NCBI GenBank assembly: GCA_017591395.1
Contig: WEDG01000388.1
Coordinates: 62,001-126,000 of the forward strand
DNA: 64,000 nucleotides
Direction: 5' to 3'
Source: Schistocephalus solidus
Taxonomy: Eukaryota; Platyhelminthes; Cestoda; Diphyllobothriidea; Diphyllobothriidae
Below the pieces are notes generated by a model, which saw nothing but the letters and a program-made list of their open reading frames with translations, had not been told where the DNA came from and did not search any database. Of this stretch, positions 33,101 through 44,682 are shown in pieces. Each line of letters opens with the position of its first letter. Positions within the stretch are counted from its first letter, which is position 1. A program made the position numbers and the translations under genes.

Positions 33101-35859
33101 CTTCAATCAGGTACGTAACCCTATTATGACAGACCTACCTAAATCAAATAAGCAGGTATATTGTAATAAAAACGAAGGACTCACATTAGCTCGTCGCCGA
33201 GTAGGCACTTTGAGTTTGAAGTCATGGCTGAGGAAGCAAATGCAGTGCCAAAGTATTTTCCTACGTTAAGTTTTTTAAACGTCCACGACGATCGTCTGTC
33301 TGTATGCCTGTTCCAGGTACGGGCAACGGGCTGTTACCCCAAATGTACCGGTCCGACCTTAACTACAACCTCTCTTTCTAGATTCAACTCAAAATTCTGA
33401 CCTTTAGCAGTTATAGTCTTAATTGCTATTATATTCACTGAAGTTTCTGCATTCCTATCCGTCTGAATGGATATCAAAACCCTTCACTGCTCTTTCTGAA
33501 ATTTGATTCATTTTGTCTGAAGCCCCCCGACCTTTTTTGTTTTGCTTCTAGCCCCAGTTGGACCCCGACTTGAACCAAAAGTTTGTTGATACCTTCGGCC
33601 AGAAGAAACATGCATTTGCGGAAGTTCGTCTCTTTCATCCGGGAACAGGAAAGTTCACAGTTAACGAAAAACGCCTTCTGGAATTCTTCCCTGAGTTGGG
33701 AAACCGTGAGCAACTGATGTTCCCTCTCCAGCTGACGGGTAGTCATTTTGAAACCCAAATACCATCACTTTTATTTCATTTGTAGTTTCTCTCGATTCTG
33801 CACATAATCTGTCCTCCCTATATCCGGCTAATTAGCCGGAAATATCCATCCCAGTCGCTCTCATCTTTGTCGGCATTACTTCTGAATTATAAGTGATTGT
33901 TGCATGATTGTCTGTCCCAAGTCACAGTGGAACGAACACGCCCGTAACGAATCATTCTTGTATTCTGTCTGAACAGCATCACGTGGACAAACTGCCGTGA
34001 CCTTATTCGGGAAGAAGCGTGCATCGCATGTTTCACGGGCACTCGATCGTCTATTCAGCCAGCCGATCTTCCTATCACGCAACGGCCAGATCGTACATTG
34101 CAGATGTCTGAACGCCGATTGCTGTTAGCGAACGTCAACACAAGGTAACCGGGAACGATGTGGGTGAGACTGACGAAGTGCTTTTGTCCGTCCGGCGTAG
34201 TCTTGACCATACGTCATGCACACCCCCCATCGATGTTATAGACTCTCCTGTCTCATCGGGCTTCATGATACGTGCCAACATAAGGAAAAATGACTGTCGG
34301 GCTCCTGGTACCTCGAGCTAGGCAGCAGCAAAAACCCCTCTACTGTATCATCAGCTTCGTTGGTCGCAGCATGCTGTCTTTCTATTCTCCCCGAGAGCAG
34401 ACAAAAAGCTGGTTTTGAGAAGCCTACTTGACATCCCACCCATCAACGGGTGCCGTGTGACTAGGTCACTGGACAACGATTGCGGCGTTCTGGTCGATCC
34501 GTCCTCATCAAAATGTTACTTGCCTGTACCACTTTAACTGAGCTCGACTACAAGCGTCTGAATCGCGCATGTAACCCTTTCGGCGGCCTTTTGTCTACAC
34601 CGAGGTGGTTTTCTCTGTTTTTTGCCACTCTGGATGTTGAAAACCCTATATTTTTGCTCCCACCTAGGTATGCTCGGCACAGTGGATGTTACTGCGAAGA
34701 TTGCTGACACTGAGACCGGCTCTAGTTCCAAGGCCAATGCCCTCCGATTGGCTATCTCAAGGGCATTGGCCTGCTTCCTGCCAGGAGATCTCGGAGCCAA
34801 CCGCCTCCGTGTGGCTGGCCTTCTCACTCAGGACGACCGTTTCAGTGAACGCAAGAAACCCGGGCAGAAGAAAGCTCGTAAAAAGCCAATTTGGTGAGAT
34901 GAAATTTCTTTGCTTCCCCAATCAGGACTGTAGTGTAGTTTTGGCAGGTGGCCGCACTGGTTCAATAACCGGCGTCCTGAAGTGAATGAGATACCTTGGG
35001 AGCATACTGTTCGAAAATTAATATTACAACCCTACTTAAGTAAACTCTTCCCACCGAAAACGTTTTAGAAATTAGGTTGCTTGACGCTAGCGGGGCAGTT
35101 CCTTCAACCCATTCCGGGCCAGTCGGTTCTTGTGCAAATTACATGTGACAGTTCTGCGACCAGTTCTTCAGCCTCCCTCCAGTGAAGAAGGCGGGTGCCA
35201 AAATGCCACCGACTAAATATCGGACGCTCAGGAGAGATGAATTTAGTCGTCATTGCGGTTACCTACGAATGTGTACACGCCTCGCCTCCCCCCACCCCAG
35301 CCTCTACTACGAGGGTAGTGGTAAAAGAGGGGTTTTACGTATTGAGTCTCTTCAATAGCGTGAAGATACGCTTTTACTTATGTAGGAATGCGAACCTTTG
35401 TATTTGTGCCGTATGCTAATCGTGGACAGGCGAGTAGGAGGGAAGGGGAGACGTTAACAGCCCTGTACGTATCGTTCAAATTAAATCAAAACGAAATAAG
35501 TAGACATTTTGTTGTAATAAAGTATTGGCGACAGAGGGGGAGGGGGTTTACACACCCCTATCCTACAACTAGCCCCTTGCAGGAATAGTAGATACAGGTG
35601 TACGCAACCCACCCCTCACCCATTGTGTCGCATAGGCAGATTTCCATCTTTTTACGAGTATTTTTAATTGAGATTTTATTCGTACCGCCTATCTTGGAAA
35701 CATTGGCTACTTGCTCTACGGCTCTTCGATAACCTGGTAAAGTTGCTTCTCACCAGTCAGAAGGGTTTGTGAAACGTTTCCCTTCGATACTTCACTTCTC
35801 TTGTACCCTTATCTGCTCACGCATTGTCCTTTTTTCTTTATTATAGGAAGGCTCGTTAA
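27073..35859 (+). CDS. MRPS9: Mitochondrial small ribosomal subunit protein uS9m (MRPS9), multi-exon
   Basis: Structural protein of the mitochondrial 28S subunit. Proposed coding exons: 27073-27141, 27262-27277, 27310-27476, 27514-27544, 27579-27658, 27690-27796, 29411-29486, 29657-29782, 33552-33738, 34668-34893, 35847-35859. All phases join, giving about 365 residues, close to animal MRPS9. The N-terminus is Arg-rich ('MLRSLARRIIFTR'), like a mitochondrial targeting peptide. Residues about 30-225 match the MRPS9-specific region ('RKYLARMMGQDP', 'FDKTGRPFHDLYYTGKP', 'ASSEWLSQEKL'). The uS9 domain spans about 239-365 ('FAEVRLFHPGTGKFTVN', 'ANALRLAISRALACF', 'RVAGLLTQD', 'ERKKPGQKKARKKP'). Firm exons are 27310-27476, 29411-29782, 33552-33738 and 34668-34893; the first two, 27690-27796 and the last are inferred from splice sites and phase. 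Intron 8 starts with GC. Confidence 0.85.
27278..27689 (+). other. MRPS9: Cluster of micro-introns in MRPS9
   Basis: Four introns are 27278-27309 (32 bp), 27477-27513 (37 bp), 27545-27578 (34 bp) and 27659-27689 (31 bp). Each begins with GT and ends with AG. Removing them joins peptide blocks in MRPS9 order ('SMRARPKLK', then 'PPEEIYPQKK', then 'FDKTGRPFHDL'). The exon between the second and third is only 31 nt. Confidence 0.75.
27797..29410 (+). other. MRPS9 intron, 1.6 kb, no gene recognised
   Basis: Begins GTTTAT and ends TTTTTAG. Short open frames inside have no recognisable domain. I see no clear retroelement here. Confidence 0.6.
30240..31290 (+). pseudogene. RTE-like RT fragment inside MRPS9 intron
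   Basis: Plus-strand pieces match the RTE-like element at 57.6-60.1 kb: 'CRCTDQTFTMQRIAVH' against 'GCADQILKLRHLLE', 'AMVRTSYRSTTA', 'CGQLEEVETLKDLRAKLLPQ' against its 'VDGCQL' junction, and 'VRYTDFVANEAV' against 'VKYTDFVTN'. The xxDD box is missing because the interval between 30460 and 30720 is deleted or scrambled. It is in the same transcriptional sense as the host gene, within the 3.77 kb intron. Confidence 0.65.
32310..32600 (+). pseudogene. Small CR1-like RT palm scrap
   Basis: One frame reads 'GFPQESVHAALLFTLYVNYL', which resembles the G-PQGS-LLF--YVNDL block of CR1-like RTs. Flanking sequence is too degraded to extend it. Lies in the same MRPS9 intron. Confidence 0.45.
32672..32955 (+). 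mobile_element. tRNA-derived SINE, copy 1
   Basis: The 5' end is tRNA-like: an A-box matching TRGYNNANNGG exactly ('TGGTTAAATGG' near 32679) and a weak B-box near 32725. It is followed by a body aligning with the copy at 44748-45015: 'ggctggtgaatgatggct', 'ggccagaaacgg', 'attacagcctcc', 'tgtctttgttgg', 'gagtgagcccgaaggcag', 'gagtcccgtaaccgg'. No poly(A) tail is obvious. Confidence 0.65.
35847..35859 (+). other. MRPS9: Proposed 13-nt terminal exon of MRPS9
   Basis: A strong acceptor ('ccttttttctttattatag', ending 35846) precedes GAAGGCTCGTTAA. Joined to the donor TTTG/GTGAGA at 34893/34894 it completes the Trp codon and adds Lys-Ala-Arg-stop, giving a basic C-terminus like the Lys/Arg ending usual in the uS9 family. 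Without this splice the protein ends at Trp through a TGA at 34895-34897 that overlaps the donor. Confidence 0.6.
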
Positions 35860-38689
35860 CTTGGATTTTTTTCTGCCACCCTCTCTCTTTTATAGAATAT
35901 ATTGTGTTCAAGAACGCATTCAATTCTTTCTTTCCCATTTTTCTTGGTTTCACCCGGTTGTTGGTGAATAAGACCCCACCATAAAGGACAAATTGCACTT
36001 GTACATAGTCAGTCCAATTGTTGTCGCAGAGGTCCTTTCTTCCTTAATTGCCTGATGGCCATCGGGCCCAGGCGGCTGGGTGGAAAGCGAGTGTGCGGTA
36101 GATGCAGCGGAAGTCTGCTGTCACTTAAAAGTAATCCACGTGCACATCACCGTCCCTGCACCACCATCCTATGGAGCACACGGTGGACCTCGGTGGAATC
36201 AGCGGTCGGATTTTCGGTGGCCATCCTACGCAGAAGCTAAGCTTTTTTGGGATCTCTAGTCACTGAAATATGTTGGCGTGATGAACATGCATGTGAGGTT
36301 TATTCATCGACACAAGGTAATGATGTCATGGCCCGTTCGGGTACTCCGAAATAACGGGAAATGCGTTCGTGCTCGACTTTTGTCCCAAACCACTATAAAA
36401 TGGCAGAGAAATGGAGATCGACCATAAGAAAATGCATTGTCACCAAAAATTCACTTTCATTAAAAACTGCACGTGTTTATTGCATCCCATTCAGGTTAGC
36501 TAGAATTCCACCCAGTTCGCTTCAAAAAGGATTCTACGAACGGGGCACCTTCCCACTTACACGGATCAATCAGGTCCCAAGAAGGTACTGCGGCACAGCC
36601 AGTAGCGAGACGCTGTCAAGAACCCGCTTGCTGCTCGTAGGCTAGACGCCCGCTCACGTGCTTTCCATGAAACTCGGGAGGGTGCAAATTCGGAAGAAAA
36701 AGTTTGAGGATCTGAATCGCTGCATCGTTGTGCTAATTGACTTTATCAACCGGGACTAAAGGCGAGGTCAGGGCAATTTAGACCGGGATCTGAGTGCTTG
36801 AAAGCAGGCCAGTAGTGGCGGAGTTTAGAATCCGCCAGCTGCCGGAATCCGTTGAGGGGAATATGCTTTCCAAAAAGTGCCCGAAGTGAAGCGATTCGCT
36901 CATCTGGTGTCAGTAGCCGATTCTACAGGGCAGAACCATCCCGAGGTTTAATAATAGGAGGGTCGTTTCTTGTTGCACCTGGGTCAGATTCACATTTACT
37001 CATTCATCGGAATAAACGCCTCAGGACTTTTTGAAGTAAGGTGTCTTAAAATTATCACTACTGCCACCTCCAACTCACTTCTCTGCTACCAATTCGTCGG
37101 CGTGACCTTTGGCCTTGACCTGCCTGGGCCAGCAGATGGGGATTGGGGGGAAGAAGCGGGATTCATCTCCTGTTACTCCCGTGGAGTGAATTTTCAGTCG
37201 GCTCGCCTCTCGACGGCCTCAGTCGTGCTTTGGCCTGATTTGCTCTTGTCGTTCTACCCTCGTCTCCGTGGCGTAAGACCCGTTATGTGGCAACAAGTTC
37301 GACCTGCCGGTCGGTCAAAATGAAGTTAGTAAAATTATTCGTAATGTGGGCACTTCGAGCTCACATCTGAATGGTGGCTCCACGGATGTTAAACGTGCCA
37401 AGCGGTGTCCAGTATCTGTTGCTAGCAGCTGTTTGTAGAGGTAAATATGCAGTTTTGTTTGGTTTCTTTGACGAATCTCATGATGATAGTGTGCGGACAG
37501 TGCCAGGTTTCAGCTGGCTGTGGTTAGTTTTAGGTTGTCTAATATGGTGATGATCTGCCGTTTGGAGCCAATCCCTACTGGGTTCGGTGATCGAGAGACC
37601 ATATCAGAAACCCTCTGTTGTGAGGAATAAAACCCGTGTTCAGAAACCCGTGTCGCTCTTTTCCTTCAAGATAAACAAATGCGCTAACAATGTTGCGGAT
37701 GCGGTGAATAGGTGGATTTTGTCAGTTGGAGCATTAAATTAGCGAACTAAGTCGGGGAATGCGTGATATTAACTATAAGGATCGACGTTGCTTTACCTCA
37801 GCGCACCAGCCTCAAACAAAGCTGTTTCGCGCGGCAGGAAGGAATGCACTTTAACGCCCAAATAACGACTAAAATGGCCCGAATTGGGCTCTGCCCATTG
37901 GCACAGGTAGCCCGGGATAGATAAGCACAACGATTGCCGGATACCTAACAAGTTATCACCTGTAGAAGCATGAGAAAAATAGGTTTGAGGTTGAATTTAA
38001 CACCAGCGGAAGGATTAGAAAACCCTAACCGTAGCCGATCAGCTTGGCGTCCTTCAGGAGCTGTCGTGTCCGCAATCGTATTAAACTACCTTAAAGACTT
38101 AAGTAACAAGGGAAAAAGTAATTTTTTTAGACTTCGTGCGGGTTTGACGACAAGCGTTTCTTATCGATCCTTCGATAGGGTTGATTGCGTTGCCCGACCA
38201 ATCTCTTTGGAAATGATAACGTTGAAGTGTTCTTGGTTGTATGGCCATGCACCTGGTGTTCTGCGATCCACTTCTTCTTTTCTGAGAAAGTGTGTAGATT
38301 TAACTGCGTTTGAAGGGTATTAGGTGACTGCAGGGGTGTAGGGGTGTACAGGTAAGTGTTCCAATCTGAAGATTTCCGCGTGCAGGCTGTGCCCACTCCT
38401 AACGTCCCCTAACTGGCGCCCAAATAACATCTTTGGCTCCCCGATGCTAGCCTTGCCTAACGGGCACATCTCCGTAACCGTCATGATTGACCAGCTAAAT
38501 CAGGTAAAGGTATTCGGTGCTGCGTGTGTCCCACACCCGGTAATTCTGCTCTCCTTTGCATCCCCTTTCGACTTTCAGAAACCTTAGGGAGAGGTTGAAA
38601 TACAGTCTTTTAAGTGTCCCATGCTAACTTGGGTCGCTCTCTTACTAAACCTAACCGTGACCGATAGTGGAGTTCAGCAGTCATCTGGT
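35860..38689. other. Intergenic, no gene recognised
   Basis: Follows the MRPS9 stop. Several open frames of 60-117 codons show no domain. The distal part may include the 5' region of the RTE-like element that becomes recognisable after 38.7 kb. A pyrimidine-rich stretch lies near 35860-35895. Confidence 0.45.
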
Positions 38690-40439
38690 ATGTCTACACA
38701 GCCCTGTCAAGAAACAGCACTGTTTACTTTTTCGCGGTGGACGAAGTTAGGAAAGGTATCCTAAACAAATGCTGGGATCACGTCATCTGCACGCTGAATG
38801 GGGCTTGCGGATGTAAAACTCACCGTCAAAATGGCCAAACAAACGCCCCCTACTCCCATCCACCCCACTGACTGCTAGAGTGAGTACATTTACTCCAAAC
38901 AGCTTGGAATGTTCGTTCTCTTTTAGAAAATTCAAGAAGCTACCGGCTGAAAAGGAGAACGGCTCTATTCGCGCAAGGACTAGCATGCTACGAGGTGGAT
39001 ATCACTGCTTTCTGCGAAAACCCATTGTCTGACCAGTGTAGCCGGAGGAATTGGGTGCCGGCTGCACCTTTTTCTAGAGTAGCTGCCCAAAGGCAGAGCG
39101 ACGCGACGCTGTAACGATAGTGGCCTCCCCTTCTGCGAACATGAACAGAATATCGTCTCCTGTTACCCAACACCTTCTTCCGCCTTCCGACGTGAGAGAC
39201 GGCAACGTGGATGCACCCCGATCGTGGCACTGGCAGCTATGTTCTTCTTGACAGAACGTGCTGGTGACTAAGGCGATCTGCGCCGCCGATGACTGGACGG
39301 ATCACTACCTCCTCATCTCCAAGATGGGGCTTCGAATGAAACCTCGCAGTATGCCACAAGATAAGCGACCGACGGGAAGGTTGCATACATTTAAATTGCA
39401 TTAGCCTGATAGTCCCTTTGCCTTCAGCAATCAGTTGGGCTAGCGATTGGAAGATCCGCAGGTTCCAAATGATAACGCCATCGGAGAGTCACAATAATGA
39501 CAACTGCAGAACTACAGCCTACTGCAATTGCCATCCTTGGACCCCCACATTCAACGCCAAGACTGGTTTGATGACGAAGTCACGGATATCAACAACCTAC
39601 TCGCCGTGGAGAACGGACTGCAGAAAGCCTAAATGGCTCGTCAGACCGACGTCAAAGAATTAGCCTTCTTAAGATTCCGCCATCTCCGGGGCAGTTAAAC
39701 GATGCCTGGGTAGCTCGAAAGGCCGAGAAATCCAATGGAACGCACATCGCAATGAAACGAAGAACTTGTTCGACTCCACCAAGGCCATCTACTTTCTCTG
39801 CATGAAAAGAACTGGGCCACTGCTCAGTGCTAATGGAACAACAATTATGACGGAGAAACCACAAATTCGAAAGCGCTGGGTCGAGCGTTCAGAAGTGTCT
39901 TTAACTCCTCATATACGATATCCGATGCTGCCATCGACCAGTTCCCAAGTAGACACGAACAGCGATCTTAATTTCCAACCTTCCGTACCAGAACCTATCC
40001 GAGCTGTGTAACATATTTTCAGCGTGAAGGCAGCGAAATCCGATGCGATCGTGGTCAAAATCTACAAGCGTGGCGGTCCCCGGCTTACCACGATGTTCCA
40101 GGAGATGTTGTGCCAAAATCAAATTTCTCAGGATATAAAGGACGTGACTACCGCCCATCTCATCAAGCAGAAGTGAAACCGGTAACTCTGTGATAACCAC
40201 AGAGGCGTCTCGCTGCCAAATATCACACAAGGTCATCGCTCCTATTTTTCTCAATCGTCTGGACAACCACCTAGAACAGGACCTTCACCCGGAAAACCAA
40301 TATGGTTTTCGGTGACACTGCGGAGCAATCTATACGATTTTAGCTGCCTGGCAACTAAAAGAGAAGCGCCAGGATATGCTACCCCACGTCTACACTACAT
40401 TCCTGGACCTGACATCGGCCTTCACCACGGTGAATCGCG

Positions 40440-40907
40440 ATGGACTGGAAAATCCGACAGAAATTCGGCTGTCCTGATCGATTAACGCACGGGTTGGGTC
40501 ATATCCATGACGGGATGATGACGCGCGTCACTGACAATGGGGCAGTATCCGGAGCATTCACAGGGACCAACAGAATGGAGCACGGGATCCTTCTAGCACC
40601 CAACCTCTCCAGACTCATGTTCTCTGCTATGCTGCTGGACGCCTTCTGCGATGAGCATCCTGGAATCCACGTCACCTACAGAACTGATGGACACGTTCTC
40701 AACAGTCGGCGTATGCGGGCCCCAACGCGTGTGTCTTCGACTACAATCCATGGCATGCTCGTTGCGGACGACTGCGCCCTTAACACCATGACGGAGGAGG
40801 ATATGCAAAGGAGCATGGACCTCTTCGCCGCCGGCTGCGCCGACTCCGAACTGACCATCAACACGGACCAAACGATGATCGTACACCAATGGTCACCCAA
40901 CAAGTGA
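40440..40907 (+). pseudogene. RTE-like reverse transcriptase palm
   Basis: The longest open stretch of this element (155 codons). It includes 'RVTDNGAVSGAFTGTNRMEH', 'LFSAMLLDAF'-like text ('MFSAMLLDAFCDEHPG'), 'YRTDGHVLNSRRM', 'VADDCALNTMTEEDM' and 'LTINTDQTM'. The VADD loop keeps both aspartates. Upstream Asp in 'LDLTSAF' lies in another frame. Confidence 0.75.
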
Positions 40908-41033
40908 TAAAATTCCGCTCGAGTCAAGGTCAACGGCGCTCAACTAAAAAATGTGGACAACTTTGCTTATCTGGGAAGCACGCTGTCACGCAACACGAGA
41001 ATCCATGATGAGGTTGCTCAAAGGATCGTTTTA

Positions 41034-41245
41034 AGTGATAGTAGGCTTGCGCTGCAAAGTCCGCAGTAAATACCATTCCCCCACCTGAGCCCGTCGTCAT
41101 GACAGAGTCAAGAATACCACAGGCATGAGAGAGTGCAGATGGCTGGCACGGCCGGAGCCGCCCTTAAGCGTGCCGCCACTCCTAGCTCGGATCCCACAGA
41201 GTGGGAGTGCCATATAGGTCACACTAAAAAGGAGCTATTGCAGCA
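41034..41245 (-). repeat. Dispersed repeat family A, copy 2
   Basis: Strongly similar to 42300-42515: 'gatagtaggcttgcgctgca', 'cccacctgagcccgt', 'gacagagtcaaga', 'ggctggcacggccggagccg', 'gatcccacagagtgggagtg'. It interrupts the RTE-like element between its thumb and its zinc-finger tail. Confidence 0.75.
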
Positions 41246-42299
41246 CACTCACACAGCAGCAAATTCAACCGGGCCTTTGGCCGACTGTGATCCTCCCTGT
41301 TTGAATCGCCACAGCCTTCTGCTGAAGACTAAACTGAAGATAAACAGGGCGGTTCTTTTGATGACCCAATACCACATGAACTGGAGTTTTCGGTAGCCCA
41401 CGCGTAGTAAGCAAAACAATTCAACCGCTTTCATCTCAGCTAACCCCGCAGAATACTGCATCCGCGATGGCAAGACAGGATTCCAGACATAATATCTGAA
41501 GTGACCCGGAATCCGCAGTATTCAGTCCATGCGGATGCAACTGCGATTGTGATGGGCGACCATTTTGTGAGGATGGAAAACGAACGATTACCCAAACGAC
41601 TCTTCCAAGGAGATGTCGCTACGGATACTCGGAAACCCGGAGGACAAAAAGGACGCTAAAATGACATCTTGAAGAACTCTCTGAAGCGACTGTAAGTAAA
41701 CCAGGAGGCATGGGAGCGCCTCGTCATCGACTGACCGACCTGGCAAAGAGCAGTGATGACTAGAGCAGCAATGTATGAAGTAAACCGAACCGCTGCAAAA
41801 GCCAAAAGAGCGACTTGCAAGTCACAAGAGCATCCGATTGACAACGACGACACCCAACCACATTCAGTATACCCCCGCTGCCAGCGAACATTCCGCGAGC
41901 GGATCGGTCTCATCAGATATCAAAGGATCCAATGCAGGAACAACCCGAAAACGCCACCTGATTCCTCCAGGAACGCTCCTATCGTCATATCTGCCAACTG
42001 CCTCAGCGTCCACGGCAACGACCACTCCCAAAACCGATGACCACTGACCTGTTTTCCCGTCATCGTCGATCACCGTAACTTCCATCGTCCTTGTTACAAT
42101 CACCTCGATGACGACGAAGAGTTAGACCACGACGATCTAATCCGCCGTGTCTCCCAATACCACCGTGAGTGATGCCCCATCCACCACTGCCTTAATCACC
42201 ACCACCACCATTACCGACAGTTTGACCGTCGATTTCAACGAGGTTCACCGTATGCTCCACACCAGGTGGTGCAAGGACGGTAACTTGCGCGTGAATTAG

Positions 42300-42700
42300 T
42301 TTTAATTGATAGTAGCCTTGCGCTGCAGCTACCGCACTCTCTCCTCCCCCACCTGAGCCCGTTGTCAAGACAGAGTCAAGAAGACCGGAGATGGGAGAGG
42401 GTGCAGGTGGCTGGCGCGGCCGGAGCCGCCCCTAGGTGTACCACCACACCTGACCTGGATCCCACGGAGTGGGAGTGCCATAAAGGCCACATTAAGAAGG
42501 AGCCGTTGCAGCCTGACTCTCAGTCCGCCAGTCAGCCACTCCACACAAAAACACACATTGGACTGACCACGCGGTCCGAATTATCCCGTCAGTTGGCAAC
42601 CTTCCAAGCCACGGCTTTTAGCGCACCGTGATAGTTTCAAGCGCGTCAGATTGCTTATAGTGAGGAAAACTGGCTGAGCTTTTGACCTTACTCTCTCCCC
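42300..42700 (-). repeat. Dispersed repeat family A, copy 3 (longest)
   Basis: Contains the whole unit as far as I can assemble it. Proximal part as in 41034-41245, then 'aggagccgttgcagcctgac', 'cagtccgccagtcagccact', 'ttatcccgtcagttggcaac' and 'gcgcgtcagattgcttatag'. No open frame of significance. Lies directly after the RTE-like element. Confidence 0.7.
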
Positions 42701-43126
42701 CACCCCACAATCAGACCACCGTCTAAGCCAGTCAGTTGTCTGACCACAACTTCCACCACCACCACCACCATCAAAAACACCAATGTGGATTAGATCCGAA
42801 TCTGTCCTCATTGCGATCGCGCGGTCACCTCAGGCATTGGCTTGTTCAGCCGCTTGCGAATCCGTCATACTTAGATCAACGGACCAAGGCCAAGATTACC
42901 GAATTAAACTCTTTGCATCCTGCTCCACTCTCCGCACTGTCCACGCACATTCAGTCACCGCACTGCGAAACTGGTTTTTATTCTAGTCACCAATGTAAGC
43001 ACAAAAACTGGCAGTAATTATTCCTCTTTACCTCAAAATATTCCCCAGTGATCATAGTACCCTGCCCATGTGAAAAGCAAACACACCACTGACTAAAACT
43101 TCAGTCGGTGGTATTTAGCGCCACTA

Positions 43127-43177
43127 ATACTATTATTAATACTACCACAATGACTACTACGACTACTATTACTACTT

Positions 43178-43276
<99 letters not shown>

Positions 43277-43370
43277 ATACTAATACTACTACTACTACTA
43301 CTACTTCTACTAAAACTACTCATTCTGCTACTACTTCTACTACTACAACAACTACTACTACCAACACCAC
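43127..43370. repeat. (CTA)n / (TAC)n triplet microsatellite, array 1
   Basis: A run of CTA triplets, nearly pure from about 43180 to 43275, with interruptions (AAT, TTC, ACA) at both ends. Frames through it give poly-Thr, poly-Ser or similar and are not genes. Confidence 0.95.
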
Positions 43371-43679
43371 CCCTACCACGAGCACTAATCCCACCACCAC
43401 CACACCCAACATCACTCACCAAGGCGGTGGGCGCAACTATTGTTTACGTTACATCTGCCACGCTCGCTACGCCCACGCCCATGCCGTTCAAAAAGGTAGA
43501 AAAAGGCCGAACTTTCCGTTGATGATCGTGGGTTCACCACCTGATAAGGCTCAATAACCCACCTACGCGTGCCACACATAAACTGGAGCTTACTACAAAC
43601 GTATCAGGCTTTATTCGAGAGGCTCCGAATTTATTGTAGTGAGCGCGTCATAGAGGCAGGATTGAGGAAGAGCCATCAA

Positions 43680-44100
43680 AATCTGACCTTCGTTACAACG
43701 GAGGGACGAATTATCTCGTCGACTGGCAGCCTTTGAAGTCACGACCGTCAGCCCATAGGGGTGTATTCAAAGCGCGTTTGATTGCTTATAGTACATGGCA
43801 TCAGGATTAGCTTGAAACTGAATCAAACTCATTGTTCCTGTCCCCTTGAACACATTAATGACCTTAATGAGTCCAACTAACTAGAAATTAGATTGGGCGC
43901 AATGGTTGGCATGATAGGCACTCGCTGACAAACGCTTGATACGCACGGGTTCGCATCTCTTGGGAGTCAGAGCTACCGTGAATTCCACCCTAGGAAATAA
44001 ATATTGCACAGTCTGAATCCAATTCCCAAGAGCTCAAGAGCTATCTTCTCAACTGGCAGCGTTCCAACTCACTTAATCTAGCGCGTCATCAAAGATTTAA
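43680..44100. repeat. Partial family A distal segments
   Basis: Two short segments (about 43700-43800 and 44040-44095) repeat the distal part of family A: 'cgtcgactggcagcctttga', 'gcgcgtttgattgcttatag', 'tctcaactggcagcgttcca' and 'agcgcgtcat'. The orientation agrees with copy 3. The rest of the interval has no recognisable feature. Confidence 0.5.
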
Positions 44101-44682
44101 GTGCACCACTTACCTTGTGGTGGAGAATGCTCTAAATTAGCACGAGAAAGGGCAGCCCGATATCGGCTACATTCTCTTTTCTCTTTTTTTCTCCCTCGCG
44201 TTCAGCAATGGTCTGTCCGAGCCTTGCAGTAGGTTTTTGACGGGGAGTAAAAACCTCCGTCTACGCGTGTCACATGGCCTAAATTCCTCAAGGCCCAGAT
44301 ATTGTATACTCGAAAGATGCACACGGTCACAGACACAGTTGTATCCTATGATTGTTGCACGCGCCAGCTGTAATGTTGTGCTGGCGGTTTACAAACAAAT
44401 ACGTTTGACCGCATGGGCCCATTCGAAATCTGGGGGTGTAAGTGAAGGAAGTGGTTGTCTGAGTCACGTGCACACCTCGGGGTAGAGTGGGTGATCGCAA
44501 AATATAGGTTCCAAAATCGAAAGACAGAGACGACAGTTGAATGGAAAAGCGGAGGGTTTACACGCGGCACCGCAAGCAGTTGCAACATGAGATCACCCGA
44601 GGCCAGTGTGAGCCAAAATGCACATGCCGCAGTCTTCTTTCGGCTGCGGTCAATCGATGAAAACAGAGAAATTGATGAATAT

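Larger units (their letters stand above)
38690..42050 (+). mobile_element. RTE-like non-LTR retrotransposon, decayed, with C-terminal zinc finger
   Basis: Plus-strand order: an endonuclease C-terminal region (about 39030-39390, with 'RLPTRE' and 'WMHPDRGTG'-like phrases and 'TDHYLLISKM'); RT fingers (39650-40260); palm with 'LDLTSAFTTVNRDGL' (about 40400-40445); the block 'MTRVTDNGAVSGAF'; the catalytic loop 'MLVADDCALN' (usual first residue F or Y, here V); a thumb; and a C2H2-like tail near 41865-41945 ('YPRCQRTFRERIGLIRYQRI', C..C then Y where His is expected). A family A repeat interrupts it at 41034-41245. Many stops. Confidence 0.7.

Noticed and set aside
34895..34897. TGA as the true stop codon of MRPS9
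   Set aside because: It lies within a strong donor sequence and leaves the protein without the basic C-terminus; a 13-nt terminal exon explains it better. Kept open as a finding.
36970..37323. 117-codon plus-strand frame between MRPS9 and the RTE-like element
   Set aside because: No recognisable domain or consistent splice partners.
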